Source: Sphingomonas echinoides ATCC 14820
GTDB taxonomy: Bacteria; Pseudomonadota; Alphaproteobacteria; Sphingomonadales; Sphingomonadaceae
Assembly (NCBI RefSeq): GCF_000241465.1
Contig: NZ_JH584235.1
Span: 261,385 to 323,643, forward strand
Direction: 5' to 3'
Length of the DNA stretch: 62,259 bases
Shown: piece after piece, positions 39,298-47,706 of the stretch
Layout: each line of letters opens with the position of its first letter
Position numbering within the stretch: position 1 is the first letter of the stretch
The notes under the pieces: model-generated
The model's input: the letters and a program-made list of their open reading frames with translations, nothing else
Told to the model about the DNA's origin: nothing
Database searches by the model: none
Translations under genes and position numbers: made by a program

Positions 39298-40935
39298 GTG
39301 ACGACACCAAAGAAAGAACTCCTGTTCCTGGCCCTTGGCGGGTCGGGCGAAATCGGCATGAACGTCAATCTCTACGGCTGCAACGGCAAGTGGTTGATGG
39401 TCGATTGCGGCATCACCTTTGCCGACCCGCAATATCCCGGCATCGACGTCATCCTGCCCGATCTCCAGTTCATCGAAGAACGGCTCGACGATCTGGTCGG
39501 GATCGTGCTGACGCATGGTCATGAGGACCATATCGGCGCTTTGCCCTATCTGGCCGAAGACCTTGGCGTGCCGCTGTATGCGACGGCGTTCACCGCCGGG
39601 CTGATCCGCGGCAAGCTCGAGGAAGAGGGCAATGCCAACCGGGTCAAGCTGAAGGTCATCAAGCCCGACACCAAATTCGATCTTGGACCGTTTGGCGTGA
39701 CCTTCGTGCCGCTATCGCACTCGATTCCCGAGGCCAGCGCACTGCTGATCGACACGCCCTATGGCCGCGTGTTCCACACTGGCGACTGGAAGCTCGATGC
39801 TGCTCCGGTGATCGGCCATCCGACCTCGCCGGAAGCGCTCGAGGCGATCGGGAACGAAGGCATCCTCGCGCTCGTGTGCGATTCGACCAATGTGTTCAAC
39901 GCCGAAGCGTCTGGTTCGGAAAGCGATGTGCTGTCGGGCCTGATGGGCGTGATCAGCCAGGCCAAAGGCCGCGTGATGGTCACCTCGTTTGCGTCGAATG
40001 CGGCGCGGCTCCACACGCTTGGCGTGGTTGCGCGCGAGACCGAGCGGCAGCTCAGCGTGCAGGGGCGCTCGCTCGATCGCATCCTGAAGGTCGCGCGCGC
40101 GACCGGCTATCTCAAGGACTTCCCGGACACGATCGATGCCGAGGCGGCGATGCGGCTGCCGCGCGACAAGGTGTTGGTGGTGGCGACCGGCGGGCAGGGC
40201 GAGGATCGCGCAGCCTTGGCGCGGGTCGCCAATGGCCAGCACCCGATTTCGCTCGATAGCGGCGATACGGTCGTCTTCTCGTCCAAGCAGATCCCCGGCA
40301 ATGAAGTCGCGATCGGCCGCATCCAGAATCAGCTTGCCGCCAAGGGCGTGATCATGATCACCGATCGCCAGGCGCATGTGCATGTGTCGGGCCATCCGGG
40401 CCGCCCGGAATTGCTCCAGATGTATCGCTGGATGAAGCCGGAGCTGCTGATGCCGGTGCATGGCGAAATGCGCCATTTGATGGAGCAGGCGCGCTTCGGC
40501 TTGTCCGAGGGCGTGCCGCGTGCGTTGGTGCAGACCAATGGCGACATCGTGCGGCTCGCCCCCGGCGCGCCGACCAAGATCGGCAATGCACCGGTCGGAC
40601 GCCTCGTGCTCGATGGCGATGTGATCCTGCCGGGTGACGGCCAGACGATCAACGAACGCCGCAAGCTGGCGATCAACGGGCAGATCTCGGTCGCGGTGGC
40701 CATCGGGTCGCGCGGGCTGATTGGCACGCCGCAAGTGCGCATTCAGGGCATTCCGGTCGAGGAAGACCGTGAGCCGTTCCTCGAGGAAACCGTCGATGCT
40801 GTGATCGCGGCCGCCAAGCAGAACGGACGTGATCGCGACAAATTGCGCGAAACGATCCGGCTTGCCGCGCGCAAGGTGGCGACGCGCTGGACTGGCAAGA
40901 AGCCCAATGTCGATGTGCTGCTGATCGAGGCCTGA
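39298..40935 (+). CDS. rnj: Ribonuclease J
   Basis: A 545-residue metallo-beta-lactamase/beta-CASP ribonuclease acting in RNA maturation and decay. The zinc site is LTHGHEDHIGAL (near residue 70), with further ligands in VPLSHSIPEA and HTGDWKLD. The beta-CASP part shows VMVTSFASNAARLHTL and VSGHPGRPELLQMYRWMKPELLMPVHGE. GTG 39298 (MTTPKKELLFLALGGSGEIGMN) is chosen because conserved sequence begins there; the frame is open to 39193. It is followed after 5 bases by the DUF1467 gene, a common alphaproteobacterial pairing. Confidence 0.94.
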   Translation: MTTPKKELLFLALGGSGEIGMNVNLYGCNGKWLMVDCGITFADPQYPGIDVILPDLQFIEERLDDLVGIVLTHGHEDHIGALPYLAEDLGVPLYATAFTAGLIRGKLEEEGNANRVKLKVIKPDTKFDLGPFGVTFVPLSHSIPEASALLIDTPYGRVFHTGDWKLDAAPVIGHPTSPEALEAIGNEGILALVCDSTNVFNAEASGSESDVLSGLMGVISQAKGRVMVTSFASNAARLHTLGVVARETERQLSVQGRSLDRILKVARATGYLKDFPDTIDAEAAMRLPRDKVLVVATGGQGEDRAALARVANGQHPISLDSGDTVVFSSKQIPGNEVAIGRIQNQLAAKGVIMITDRQAHVHVSGHPGRPELLQMYRWMKPELLMPVHGEMRHLMEQARFGLSEGVPRALVQTNGDIVRLAPGAPTKIGNAPVGRLVLDGDVILPGDGQTINERRKLAINGQISVAVAIGSRGLIGTPQVRIQGIPVEEDREPFLEETVDAVIAAAKQNGRDRDKLRETIRLAARKVATRWTGKKPNVDVLLIEA

Positions 40936-40940
40936 CCGAC

Positions 40941-41219
40941 ATGCGGTGGACCTCGGCGCTGGCGATTTATTTCCTGTTCTGGGCGTTCTCGGTGTTCTTC
41001 GTCTTGCCCTTTGGGGTCAAGACCAGCGACGAGGCCGGGGTCGAACGCGTCCCCGGCCAGGCCGAAAGTGCTCCGCACGAGTTCCATCCGCGCAAGGTCG
41101 CGATCCGCGTGACGATCGTCGCGACCATTTTGTGGTCGCTCTATATGTTAAATTATCATTTCGGCTGGCTGACGCCGCAGATGATCGACGTGTTCGGCGC
41201 GTGGAACGGCGTGGAGTGA
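40941..41219 (+). CDS. DUF1467 family membrane protein
   Basis: A 92-residue protein with two transmembrane helices (MRWTSALAIYFLFWAFSVFF and IRVTIVATILWSLYMLNYHF) separated by a 30-residue polar loop containing PFGVKTSDEAG, the usual DUF1467 motif. Function unknown; the family is mostly alphaproteobacterial and often follows RNase J, as here (5-base gap). The protein probably sits in the inner membrane with the loop in the cytoplasm. Confidence 0.88.
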   Translation: MRWTSALAIYFLFWAFSVFFVLPFGVKTSDEAGVERVPGQAESAPHEFHPRKVAIRVTIVATILWSLYMLNYHFGWLTPQMIDVFGAWNGVE

Positions 41220-41226
41220 CACAAAC

Positions 41227-41302
41227 CCGTTCGTTTCGAGCGTGATCGAGAAACCTGGCATAGCGATTGCTGCTGTTTCTCGACTTCGCTCGAAACGAAC
41301 GG
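41227..41302. repeat. 28-base-arm inverted repeat, third copy
   Basis: Arms at 41227-41254 and 41275-41302 match the families at 24169 and 38284. Here the left arm has GTGATCG in place of GAAGTCG. It lies just after the DUF1467 stop. Confidence 0.88.
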
Positions 41303-41326
41303 AAAAAGGACGCGATCCGGCGTAAG

Positions 41327-41347
41327 GCCCCTCCCAAGAGGAGGGGC
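41327..41347. terminator. GC-rich hairpin between DUF1467 and bacterioferritin genes
   Basis: GCCCCTCC / GGAGGGGC form a perfect 8-base-pair stem with a 5-base loop. It sits between convergent genes, 18 bases from the bfr stop. No T-tract follows, so a terminator role is tentative. Confidence 0.45.
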
Positions 41348-41364
41348 TACAGCGGACCAAGGGC

Positions 41365-41850
41365 TCAGCCCTCGTCGTCGGCGGGCTTGCTCTGCAGTTG
41401 CACGTAATTTTCGATGCCCATGCGCGCGATCATCTCGAACTGGCGTTCGAGCGTGTCGACATGCTCTTCCTCGCTATCGAGGATGCGGCGGAACAGGTCG
41501 CGGCTGACATAGTCACGCACCTTTTCGCAATGTTCGATCGCGTCGCGCAGCAGCGGCAGCGCGTCCATTTCGAGCGCGAGGTCGGCCTTGAGCACTTCCT
41601 CGACGGTCTCGCCGATGCGGAGCCGACCGAGCATCTGGAAATTGGGCAGGCCATCGAGGAACAGGATGCGCTCCGACAGCCAGTCAGCATGCTTCATCTC
41701 ATCGATCGATTCGTGGCGCTCGAAGGCGGCGAGCTTGCGCACGCCCCAATGGTCGAACAGCCGATAGTGCAGCCAATATTGGTTGATCGCGGTCAGTTCG
41801 TTCTTGAGCGCCTCATTGAGATACTCGATGACCTTAATATCGCCTTGCAT
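41365..41850 (-). CDS. bfr: Bacterioferritin
   Basis: A 161-residue iron-storage protein forming 24-mers with haem between subunit pairs. Ferroxidase ligands fall at the expected places: Glu18 (ALKNELTA), Glu50 and His53 (ESIDEMKHAD), Glu in EHCEKV, and EEEH near residue 127. Met51 is the haem ligand. ATG 41850 (MQGDIKVIEYLNEAL) is the family start; the frame is open further upstream with Arg-rich unlikely sequence. It lies 32 bases downstream of bfd on the same strand, an iron-controlled pair. Confidence 0.96.
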   Translation of the reverse strand: MQGDIKVIEYLNEALKNELTAINQYWLHYRLFDHWGVRKLAAFERHESIDEMKHADWLSERILFLDGLPNFQMLGRLRIGETVEEVLKADLALEMDALPLLRDAIEHCEKVRDYVSRDLFRRILDSEEEHVDTLERQFEMIARMGIENYVQLQSKPADDEG

Positions 41851-41882
41851 GCGTTCGCCCTTTTTGCGGTTCGCAAATGACC

Positions 41883-42053
41883 TTAGGCGACGGCGCGCTC
41901 TTCGTCGATAATCGCGCGGGCGACGGGGACACATTGGCCGCATTTTGCCTGGCATCCCATCGCACGATAGGCTTGGCACGCGGTGCGCGACCCGTTGCGG
42001 GCGGCAGCTCGGACGTCGCGTTCACGGATGGCATTGCAGATGCAGACGACCAT
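41883..42053 (-). CDS. bfd: Bacterioferritin-associated ferredoxin
   Basis: A 56-residue [2Fe-2S] protein that reduces ferric iron in bacterioferritin so it can be released. The four ligand cysteines are seen in VCICNAI and CQAKCGQC, the BFD-domain pattern. ATG 42053 gives MVVCICNAIRERDV, the normal start. Two Fur-like boxes in inverted orientation lie 37-75 bases upstream, consistent with induction under iron starvation. Confidence 0.92.
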   Translation of the reverse strand: MVVCICNAIRERDVRAAARNGSRTACQAYRAMGCQAKCGQCVPVARAIIDEERAVA

Positions 42054-42089
42054 GGGCTCTCCCTTCGGATGCCCATGATGTATCGCTAA

Positions 42090-42127
42090 TGCGAATGGAT
42101 CGCAAGCCCTGTTGCGATCCATTCTCA
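42090..42127. promoter_or_regulatory. Two inverted Fur-like boxes upstream of bfd
   Basis: TGCGAATGGATCGCAA (42090-42105) and its inverted near-copy TTGCGATCCATTCTCA (42112-42127) face each other. Each resembles the alphaproteobacterial Fur site pattern TGCGAATxATTCGCA. Together, 13-base perfect arms with a 6-base loop could also form a hairpin after purL, whose stop is at 42137. Both readings are compatible with the convergent-to-tandem position between purL and bfd. Confidence 0.5.
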
Positions 42128-42136
42128 GAAGGAGTG

Positions 42137-44377
42137 TCAGCTTTCGATGGGGGCGACGTCGCCCATCAGCGCTGGGAAAAAGCCCTCATGCGCTGCACGC
42201 AGATCGGTGAGCGGCACCACATAATCATTGTCGGGCAGTTCGAAGATCAGGCGGTTGGCGATGGTGCGGCCAATGCGTTCGATCTCGACGCCAGCAGCAT
42301 CGGCGGCCGTCAGTGTCTCGAGCAGAAGATGATCCGCGATGGTGGCGACGTAAAGGCCCTGGTCTTCCCCGAACAAGGCGCAGGCAACACCGCAGGGCAG
42401 CGGCGCGTGCAGCATCGCGCCGACATTCCCGGCCAGCGCCATCTCAGCAACCGTCACCGCGATGCCGCCGTCGGATACGTCATGCACCGCAGTCAGCGCG
42501 CCATTGGCGATATGCGCGCGGACGAATTCGCTGTTGCGGCGCTCGGCCTCGAGGTCGACCGGGGGCGGGGCACCTTCTTCGCGGCCATGGACTTCGCGCA
42601 GCCACAGCGACTGACCGAGATGGCCCGAGCGCTCGCCGATCAGCACGATCACATCGCCCGTGCCCTTGAACGCGATGGTCGCGGATTTGGACCAATCGGC
42701 GAGCAGTCCGATCGCGCCGATGGCGGGGGTGGGGAGGATCGCCGAGCCGCCGCCGGTCGCCTTGCTTTCGTTGTAGAGCGAGACGTTGCCCGACACGATC
42801 GGGAAGTCGAGCGCGCGGCAGGCATCGCCCATACCATCAAGGCAGCCGACGAATTGCGCCATGATCTCCGGGCGTTGCGGGTTGGCGAAGTTGAGGCAGT
42901 TGGTGACGGCGAGCGGGGTTGCGCCCACTGCCGAGAGGTTGCGATAGCATTCCGCGATGGCTTGCTTGCCGCCTTCATACGGGTCGGCATAGCAATAACG
43001 TGGCGTGCAATCGGTGCTCATCGCCAGCCCCTTTTGCGTGCCGTGGACGCGCACGACGGCGGCGTCGCCACCGGGGCGCTGGATCGTGTCTGCACCGACC
43101 TGCGTGTCATATTGCTCGTAGATCCAGCGGCGCGAGGCGATGTCGGGCGAGCCCATCAGCTTCAGCAGATCCGCGGCGATATCGGTCGATTCGGGGATGT
43201 CGCCGAGCGGTTTCACCTTGGCCCAGGCCTGATAGTCTTCCTTCGACGCGGCGGGGCGATCGTAGAGCGGGGCTTCGTCTGCAAGCGGCGCGAGGGGGAT
43301 GTCGGCGACGGTTTCGCCGTTGAATTTCAAGACCATATGGCCGGTATCGGTGACGTGGCCGATAACCGCGAAATCCAGCTCCCATTTGCGGAAGATGGCT
43401 TCGGCGAAATCCTCACGGCCGGGCTTCAGCACCATGAGCATCCGCTCCTGGCTTTCGCTCAGCATCATTTCATAGGGCGTCATGCCGGTTTCGCGCTGCG
43501 GCACGGCGTTCATGTCGAGTTCGATACCGACGCCGCCCTTGGACGCCATTTCGACCGAGGAGGAGGTGAGGCCGGCCGCGCCCATGTCCTGGATCGCGAC
43601 GATCGCGTCCGAGGCCATCAGTTCGAGGCACGCCTCGATCAGCAATTTCTCGGTAAAGGGATCGCCGACCTGCACGGTCGGGCGCTTGTCGCCGGTTTCT
43701 TCGGAGAAATCGGCCGAAGCCATCGTCGCGCCGTGAATGCCGTCGCGACCGGTCTTGGAACCGACATAGACGATCGAATTGCCGATACCCGAAGCGGCGG
43801 AATAGAAGATCTTGTTGGTTTCGGCGACGCCGACCGTCATCGCGTTGACGAGGATATTGCCGTCATACGCCGGGTGGAAGTTCACTTCGCCGCCGACGGT
43901 CGGCACGCCGACACAATTGCCATATCCGCCAATACCATGGACGACGCCGGAGATGAGGTGGCGCATCTTGGGGTGGTCGGGGCGACCGAAGCGCAGCGCG
44001 TTTAGGTTGGCGATGGGGCGGGCGCCCATGGTGAAGACGTCGCGCAGGATGCCGCCGACGCCGGTCGCAGCCCCTTGATACGGCTCGATATAGGACGGGT
44101 GGTTGTGGCTCTCCATCTTGAAGATCGCGGCCTGGCCATCGCCGATATCGACCACGCCGGCATTCTCGCCGGGGCCGCAAATCACTTGCGGGCCAGTAGT
44201 CGGCAGCTTTTTCAAATGGATACGGCTGGATTTGTAGGAGCAGTGCTCAGACCACATGACCGAGAAAATGCCAAGCTCGGTCAGATTGGGCTCGCGCCCC
44301 ATGGCGTGCAGGACGCGCTCATATTCTTCAGGGGAAAGCCCGTGCTGGGCGACGATCTCTGGGGTGATGTCGGTCAT
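42137..44377 (-). CDS. purL: Phosphoribosylformylglycinamidine synthase, PurL subunit
   Basis: The 746-residue small-type PurL of de novo purine synthesis, which needs separate PurS and PurQ. Seen: the N-terminal [20 protein letters not shown] signature, the ATP/Mg region [55 protein letters not shown], and the second AIRS half with [10 protein letters not shown] and [21 protein letters not shown] 44377 ([14 protein letters not shown]) is the family start; upstream in-frame codons reach 44551 but overlap the hydrolase gene. No purS or purQ is in the window. Confidence 0.96.
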   Translation of the reverse strand: MTDITPEIVAQHGLSPEEYERVLHAMGREPNLTELGIFSVMWSEHCSYKSSRIHLKKLPTTGPQVICGPGENAGVVDIGDGQAAIFKMESHNHPSYIEPYQGAATGVGGILRDVFTMGARPIANLNALRFGRPDHPKMRHLISGVVHGIGGYGNCVGVPTVGGEVNFHPAYDGNILVNAMTVGVAETNKIFYSAASGIGNSIVYVGSKTGRDGIHGATMASADFSEETGDKRPTVQVGDPFTEKLLIEACLELMASDAIVAIQDMGAAGLTSSSVEMASKGGVGIELDMNAVPQRETGMTPYEMMLSESQERMLMVLKPGREDFAEAIFRKWELDFAVIGHVTDTGHMVLKFNGETVADIPLAPLADEAPLYDRPAASKEDYQAWAKVKPLGDIPESTDIAADLLKLMGSPDIASRRWIYEQYDTQVGADTIQRPGGDAAVVRVHGTQKGLAMSTDCTPRYCYADPYEGGKQAIAECYRNLSAVGATPLAVTNCLNFANPQRPEIMAQFVGCLDGMGDACRALDFPIVSGNVSLYNESKATGGGSAILPTPAIGAIGLLADWSKSATIAFKGTGDVIVLIGERSGHLGQSLWLREVHGREEGAPPPVDLEAERRNSEFVRAHIANGALTAVHDVSDGGIAVTVAEMALAGNVGAMLHAPLPCGVACALFGEDQGLYVATIADHLLLETLTAADAAGVEIERIGRTIANRLIFELPDNDYVVPLTDLRAAHEGFFPALMGDVAPIES

Positions 44378-44471
44378 GCGAGAGCCTTTAGCGAGGTGCT
44401 TCGTGTCCGTCACCCTCCTCGCGTAACGGGCAAGGCCGCGCGGCCGCACTTTTCCGCGCGCGTTTGCGCCA

Positions 44472-45425
44472 CTAGCGCGCCAGCCCTTGCACGAATCGGT
44501 CGAGATCCCGCGCGCTTTGGTCGGCATGTTCCTCCATCGGCACATGGCCAACGGCCGGATAGGCGATCAACACGCTGCCCGGAATGTGCGCGTGGAGCCA
44601 TTTGGCCGAGGACACGGGGATCAAGCGATCCTGCTCGCCCCACAGGATCAGCACCGGCAGTTTGAGGCTGGCGAATTGCTGGGGTGTGCCGCTGTCGGGC
44701 GGCAAGGCGAAGCGGTCGAGCGTGGCCTGGCGGTTGCCGGGATAGCGCAGCAGCTCCCAATAGCGATCGACCATCGCGGCGTCGGCATATCGTGGATCGC
44801 CAAAGGCACCGGGCAAGCTTTCCGCGATCAAACTGCGCGGGGTGATCGCACCGGCGATATTCCGCAACACTGGCGTGCGCGCGATGCGGAAGGCGAGCGG
44901 GGCGGTTTCGCCGCCGGGGTCAGGCTGTCCGACCGAATCGACCAGCACCAGCGCGCGCAGATGGTCGGGATGCGCGAGCGCATAATGCCACGCGACGCCG
45001 CCCCCCATCGAATTGCCGACCAGCACGAGATGATCGACGCCGAGTTTAACACGGAGGCGTTCGACGACGTCGGCAAAGGCGGTGGCGCGATAGTCCCCGG
45101 TCGGGCTCGGCCCGGTCAGGCCGTGGCCGGGCAAGTCCATGCGGATGACGCGGTAGCGGCGGTCGAGGCGGGTGGCCCAGGGTTCCCAGGTGTGGAGCGA
45201 GGCATTGGAGCCGTGGATGAGCATCAGGACGGGCGCATCGCGCGGGCCGGTGTCGCGGACATGCACGGTAAGGCCGCCGCCGAGATCGACGAAGCGCGAG
45301 GGCGGCGCCCCATATTTGGCGCGCATCGCGGCGGGATCGGTATCGGGAGTGCGGAAAGCGAGGAAGGCGAGGAGGGTGGCGGCCACTATGCCCAGAACGA
45401 TATAGCCTAAAACGCGCCAGCGCAT
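44472..45425 (-). CDS. Membrane-anchored alpha/beta hydrolase
   Basis: A 317-residue protein. An N-terminal helix ([22 protein letters not shown]) anchors it in the inner membrane. The alpha/beta-hydrolase core has the oxyanion motif MLIHGSNAS (HG near residue 69), the nucleophile elbow VGNSMGGG, the acid in [10 protein letters not shown] and the base in [10 protein letters not shown]. These give a complete Ser-Asp-His triad. Family relatives include haloalkane dehalogenase-like and epoxide/lactone esterases, but the Ser nucleophile marks an esterase/lipase type. Substrate unknown. ATG 45425 is chosen; an open upstream extension to 45728 has no hydrolase sequence. Confidence 0.85.
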   Translation of the reverse strand: MRWRVLGYIVLGIVAATLLAFLAFRTPDTDPAAMRAKYGAPPSRFVDLGGGLTVHVRDTGPRDAPVLMLIHGSNASLHTWEPWATRLDRRYRVIRMDLPGHGLTGPSPTGDYRATAFADVVERLRVKLGVDHLVLVGNSMGGGVAWHYALAHPDHLRALVLVDSVGQPDPGGETAPLAFRIARTPVLRNIAGAITPRSLIAESLPGAFGDPRYADAAMVDRYWELLRYPGNRQATLDRFALPPDSGTPQQFASLKLPVLILWGEQDRLIPVSSAKWLHAHIPGSVLIAYPAVGHVPMEEHADQSARDLDRFVQGLAR

Positions 45426-45748
45426 TGCATCCCCCCGGTTGGCCGTCCTGTGTTCGGACTGGTTCTTGGCGGGAAGGTTGCCGGTTTTGGTGGCGCTGGC
45501 AAGCGGGTGTTCCGGGGGGGGCTCGCTGCCCGGTCTTAAAAGCGCTGCCTTTTCCGGCCGAAAGAATTTTTTTGAGCCAGCGAAGCGGACACCCGCAATT
45601 GTGAAATATGACAGGACGTCTTTGACCGGCTCTGAGAGGCACAATTCACGCCTCGTCTCAGGATCTTGATACGCTATAGAGCAGGTCCTGGCACGAGGTG
45701 GGGGAGGTAACGATAATAGCCGATCCAAACCCGATTTCGACTAAAAGA
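45426..45748. other. 323-base intergenic region flanking the AIPR gene
   Basis: No credible reading frame was found. It contains a G-run (near 45510), a polyT stretch (AATTTTTTTG near 45565), and an AT-richer right half. At 45684-45712 there is a degenerate copy of the GGCACGAGG-centred repeat that also lies on the far side of the AIPR gene (47660-47686). It likely holds the promoter of the hydrolase on its left side and the 3' untranslated end of the AIPR gene on the right. Confidence 0.6.
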
Positions 45749-47515
45749 TCAGTCTGCGGACCAACGATATTCGAAAGCATCCTGTGGCAAAACGGCGGCG
45801 TCGTTCAGCTTCTTTTTCATTTCGGCACCGCCTGGCATGACGTTCAGCATGTTGAAATAGTTGCGCACGGCCATGTTGATATTCGACAAGCAGCCTTTGG
45901 TTTTGATCCAGTTTTGCGGGCTGAAAACGCGATTGGGCGGCTGCGTTTCGTTCGCCGCTGCCTCTAGCGCCATATTCAACGCCGTCCCGCCAAGCCGCAC
46001 TATCTCATCGACCATGCCCGCCGCCTCGGCCGCCTTCCATGCGCGCGCCGGGTGAGGAATGCGGTCTGACTGATTGCTGGAAATGGCGAAGCACATCGCG
46101 ACTGCATAAAGATGATGATACGGCGCATACGCCTTCATCGCCAAGAGCGTCTCGTTCAAGCTCAGCGGATTATCCGAAACCCAGGTTCGGCGAACGGCGT
46201 TCATCCACCGGTTCAGCGCCATGACGTTTTCGGGCGGGTAATCCTTGTTTTTGAAAAGTGTCTCAAAATATTTATCGAAAATTTTGGTTTCGCCGTACGA
46301 TAGGTTCGGTCTTAGCGTCTGCCATGCAATGAGAGTCTTGGCATATTCCGACAGGTCGACGACTTCGGCCTTATTGCGATCAGCCGGTGCAGCTTCGCCG
46401 CGCTTGGTGATGAAATAGCCGGTCGGGTATTTCAGCTCGAAAGCCTTTTTCAGCGCCAGAACCCGCTTGTCATTGCTGCGCAAATCGCGTGCTTTAACAG
46501 CGCTTTGTGAGTTCGTGTTGATGGAAATCTTATCAGCTCGGTCCCGCTGCGGAATTTCGTAGAATCGGAATAGGATGAAGGCATCGTCCACCTTCTTCAC
46601 CGTTTCGCTGCACGACAATATGGTGTTGAGGGACTGGCAGCCGTTCACGACACTAAGCCCATGCAACGAAAGCGACTGGCTGGCGTCGTCATACGTCATC
46701 TTGTTGCACAGTGCGGTGACGCCGTTGTGGAAAAAGAAGAAATCGCTGCGTTTGTCGCCAAGGATCGAATGGCGAATGCCCTTGTTGACGGCGTTGCTGG
46801 TTCCAAGGCTTTGACGCACGTTCTTCTGAAACAGCGTGCCGTCCTTGATGCCGGGCAGCTTAATGCACTCCTTCAACGGTAGCGCCACAACGACGATCGG
46901 CGTCCCAGCGATTTCATGATACATGTGTTTCGCGCTGGACAGGTCCAGCTTGTAATTTAGGCTGGGATTGTCCGCTTCAATGGCGTATTCGTAGCGCCGT
47001 CTCAATTCGTCCGCGTCGATGACGTGAATCGTGGCGTCGAACGATTCATTCTCACTTAGCTTCGCCAGTTCCTCTTGGAATGCCGCCAAGTCGGCTTGCG
47101 CTGCTGACGTCAGTGCGCCGGTGGTTATCAATTCGAACGAAACTTCGTAATCATCTTCGAGTGCGGTAGCCAATTCGGGCAGCTTCGCCTTTAGCTTGCT
47201 GTTGGCTACGTTTTGCAGCCGCGCCAAATCTTTGATTTGAATCCACGATGACAGCACTTCGCGCAGGGGGCCGCCATCGACGCTACCGCTCCCGATGAAC
47301 TTGCCTTGGATAATGCGAACGATGGATTTGTCGTCATCGACGATAATCGCATCAATCTGCTTATCGTCCGCGCCATCTGTTATGTCGGCCTTCGTCTCGT
47401 TCATGTCGCGGAAAAGGACGTTGCGCAGATACCAAGCTACAAAGCGCTGGCCATCGTTCGGGAAATTCTGCTGGAAATAGTCGCTTTCGACTTGCTCTTT
47501 GATCTTCTCAAACAT
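45749..47515 (-). CDS. AIPR family protein (abortive-infection type phage resistance)
   Basis: A 588-residue soluble protein. Residues 215-500 carry AIPR hallmarks: LFQKNVRQSLG, FFFFHNGVTALC (259-270), LSVVNGCQSLNTI (287-299), and INTNSQSAVKARDL. The N-terminal 80 residues hold a possible PD-(D/E)XK nuclease core: helix ... QIDAIIVDDD (Asp55), then IIQGKF (Gln70-x-Lys72), the Q-x-K form seen in Mrr-like enzymes. ATG 47515 has AGGGGGG upstream. Codon use is visibly less GC-rich than its neighbours (runs such as AAAATATTTATC). It stands alone between housekeeping genes with repeat-like flanks, suggesting horizontal acquisition. Antiphage activity is inferred from the family. Confidence 0.85.
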   Translation of the reverse strand: MFEKIKEQVESDYFQQNFPNDGQRFVAWYLRNVLFRDMNETKADITDGADDKQIDAIIVDDDKSIVRIIQGKFIGSGSVDGGPLREVLSSWIQIKDLARLQNVANSKLKAKLPELATALEDDYEVSFELITTGALTSAAQADLAAFQEELAKLSENESFDATIHVIDADELRRRYEYAIEADNPSLNYKLDLSSAKHMYHEIAGTPIVVVALPLKECIKLPGIKDGTLFQKNVRQSLGTSNAVNKGIRHSILGDKRSDFFFFHNGVTALCNKMTYDDASQSLSLHGLSVVNGCQSLNTILSCSETVKKVDDAFILFRFYEIPQRDRADKISINTNSQSAVKARDLRSNDKRVLALKKAFELKYPTGYFITKRGEAAPADRNKAEVVDLSEYAKTLIAWQTLRPNLSYGETKIFDKYFETLFKNKDYPPENVMALNRWMNAVRRTWVSDNPLSLNETLLAMKAYAPYHHLYAVAMCFAISSNQSDRIPHPARAWKAAEAAGMVDEIVRLGGTALNMALEAAANETQPPNRVFSPQNWIKTKGCLSNINMAVRNYFNMLNVMPGGAEMKKKLNDAAVLPQDAFEYRWSAD

Positions 47516-47553
47516 CGCAGCCCCCCTCAAAGCGCACATCTTACCAACTTCAT

Positions 47554-47573
47554 AGCCAACAGGTATGCTGGCT
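47554..47573. promoter_or_regulatory. 20-base palindrome upstream of the AIPR gene
   Basis: AGCCAACAGGTATGCTGGCT has 5-base inverted ends (AGCCA / TGGCT) and lies 39 bases before the AIPR start, between weak promoter-like hexamers on the minus strand (TTTACA just upstream). It could be a repressor site that keeps a toxic gene silent, but no regulator is encoded nearby. Confidence 0.35.
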
Positions 47574-47663
47574 TGTAAAGCTGATTATGCGTTTCTTTTG
47601 GCGTAATTGACCGACGACACAGCGCATTTCGCAGCCCAGCGCCTTCAGACGCTGCGGCGTGGA

Positions 47664-47682
47664 CCCCGGCACGAGGCCGGGG
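47664..47682. repeat. REP-like palindrome between AIPR and accC
   Basis: CCCCGGC / GCCGGGG with a 5-base centre, inside the sequence GGACCCCGGCACGAGGCCGG. This is a common short palindrome of sphingomonad intergenic regions, and it marks the right boundary of the AT-richer AIPR segment. Confidence 0.65.
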
Positions 47683-47706
47683 TGACGGTTGGAGGATAAA
47701 GGTCGC

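Noticed and set aside
24169..41302. CRISPR array
   Set aside because: The three 28-base repeats are inverted pairs scattered over 17 kb, not direct repeats with regular spacers.
41945..44005. A 686-codon plus-strand frame
   Set aside because: Antisense shadow of purL; no recognisable motif and biased composition.
45439..45669. Possible small gene in the gap left of the AIPR gene
   Set aside because: No ribosome site, odd composition, and crosses a G-run and polyT; treated as noncoding.
45749..47539. Alternative start of the AIPR protein at 47539
   Set aside because: Upstream extension (MCALRGAA) includes the ribosome site GGGGGG of the ATG at 47515, which gives the better start.
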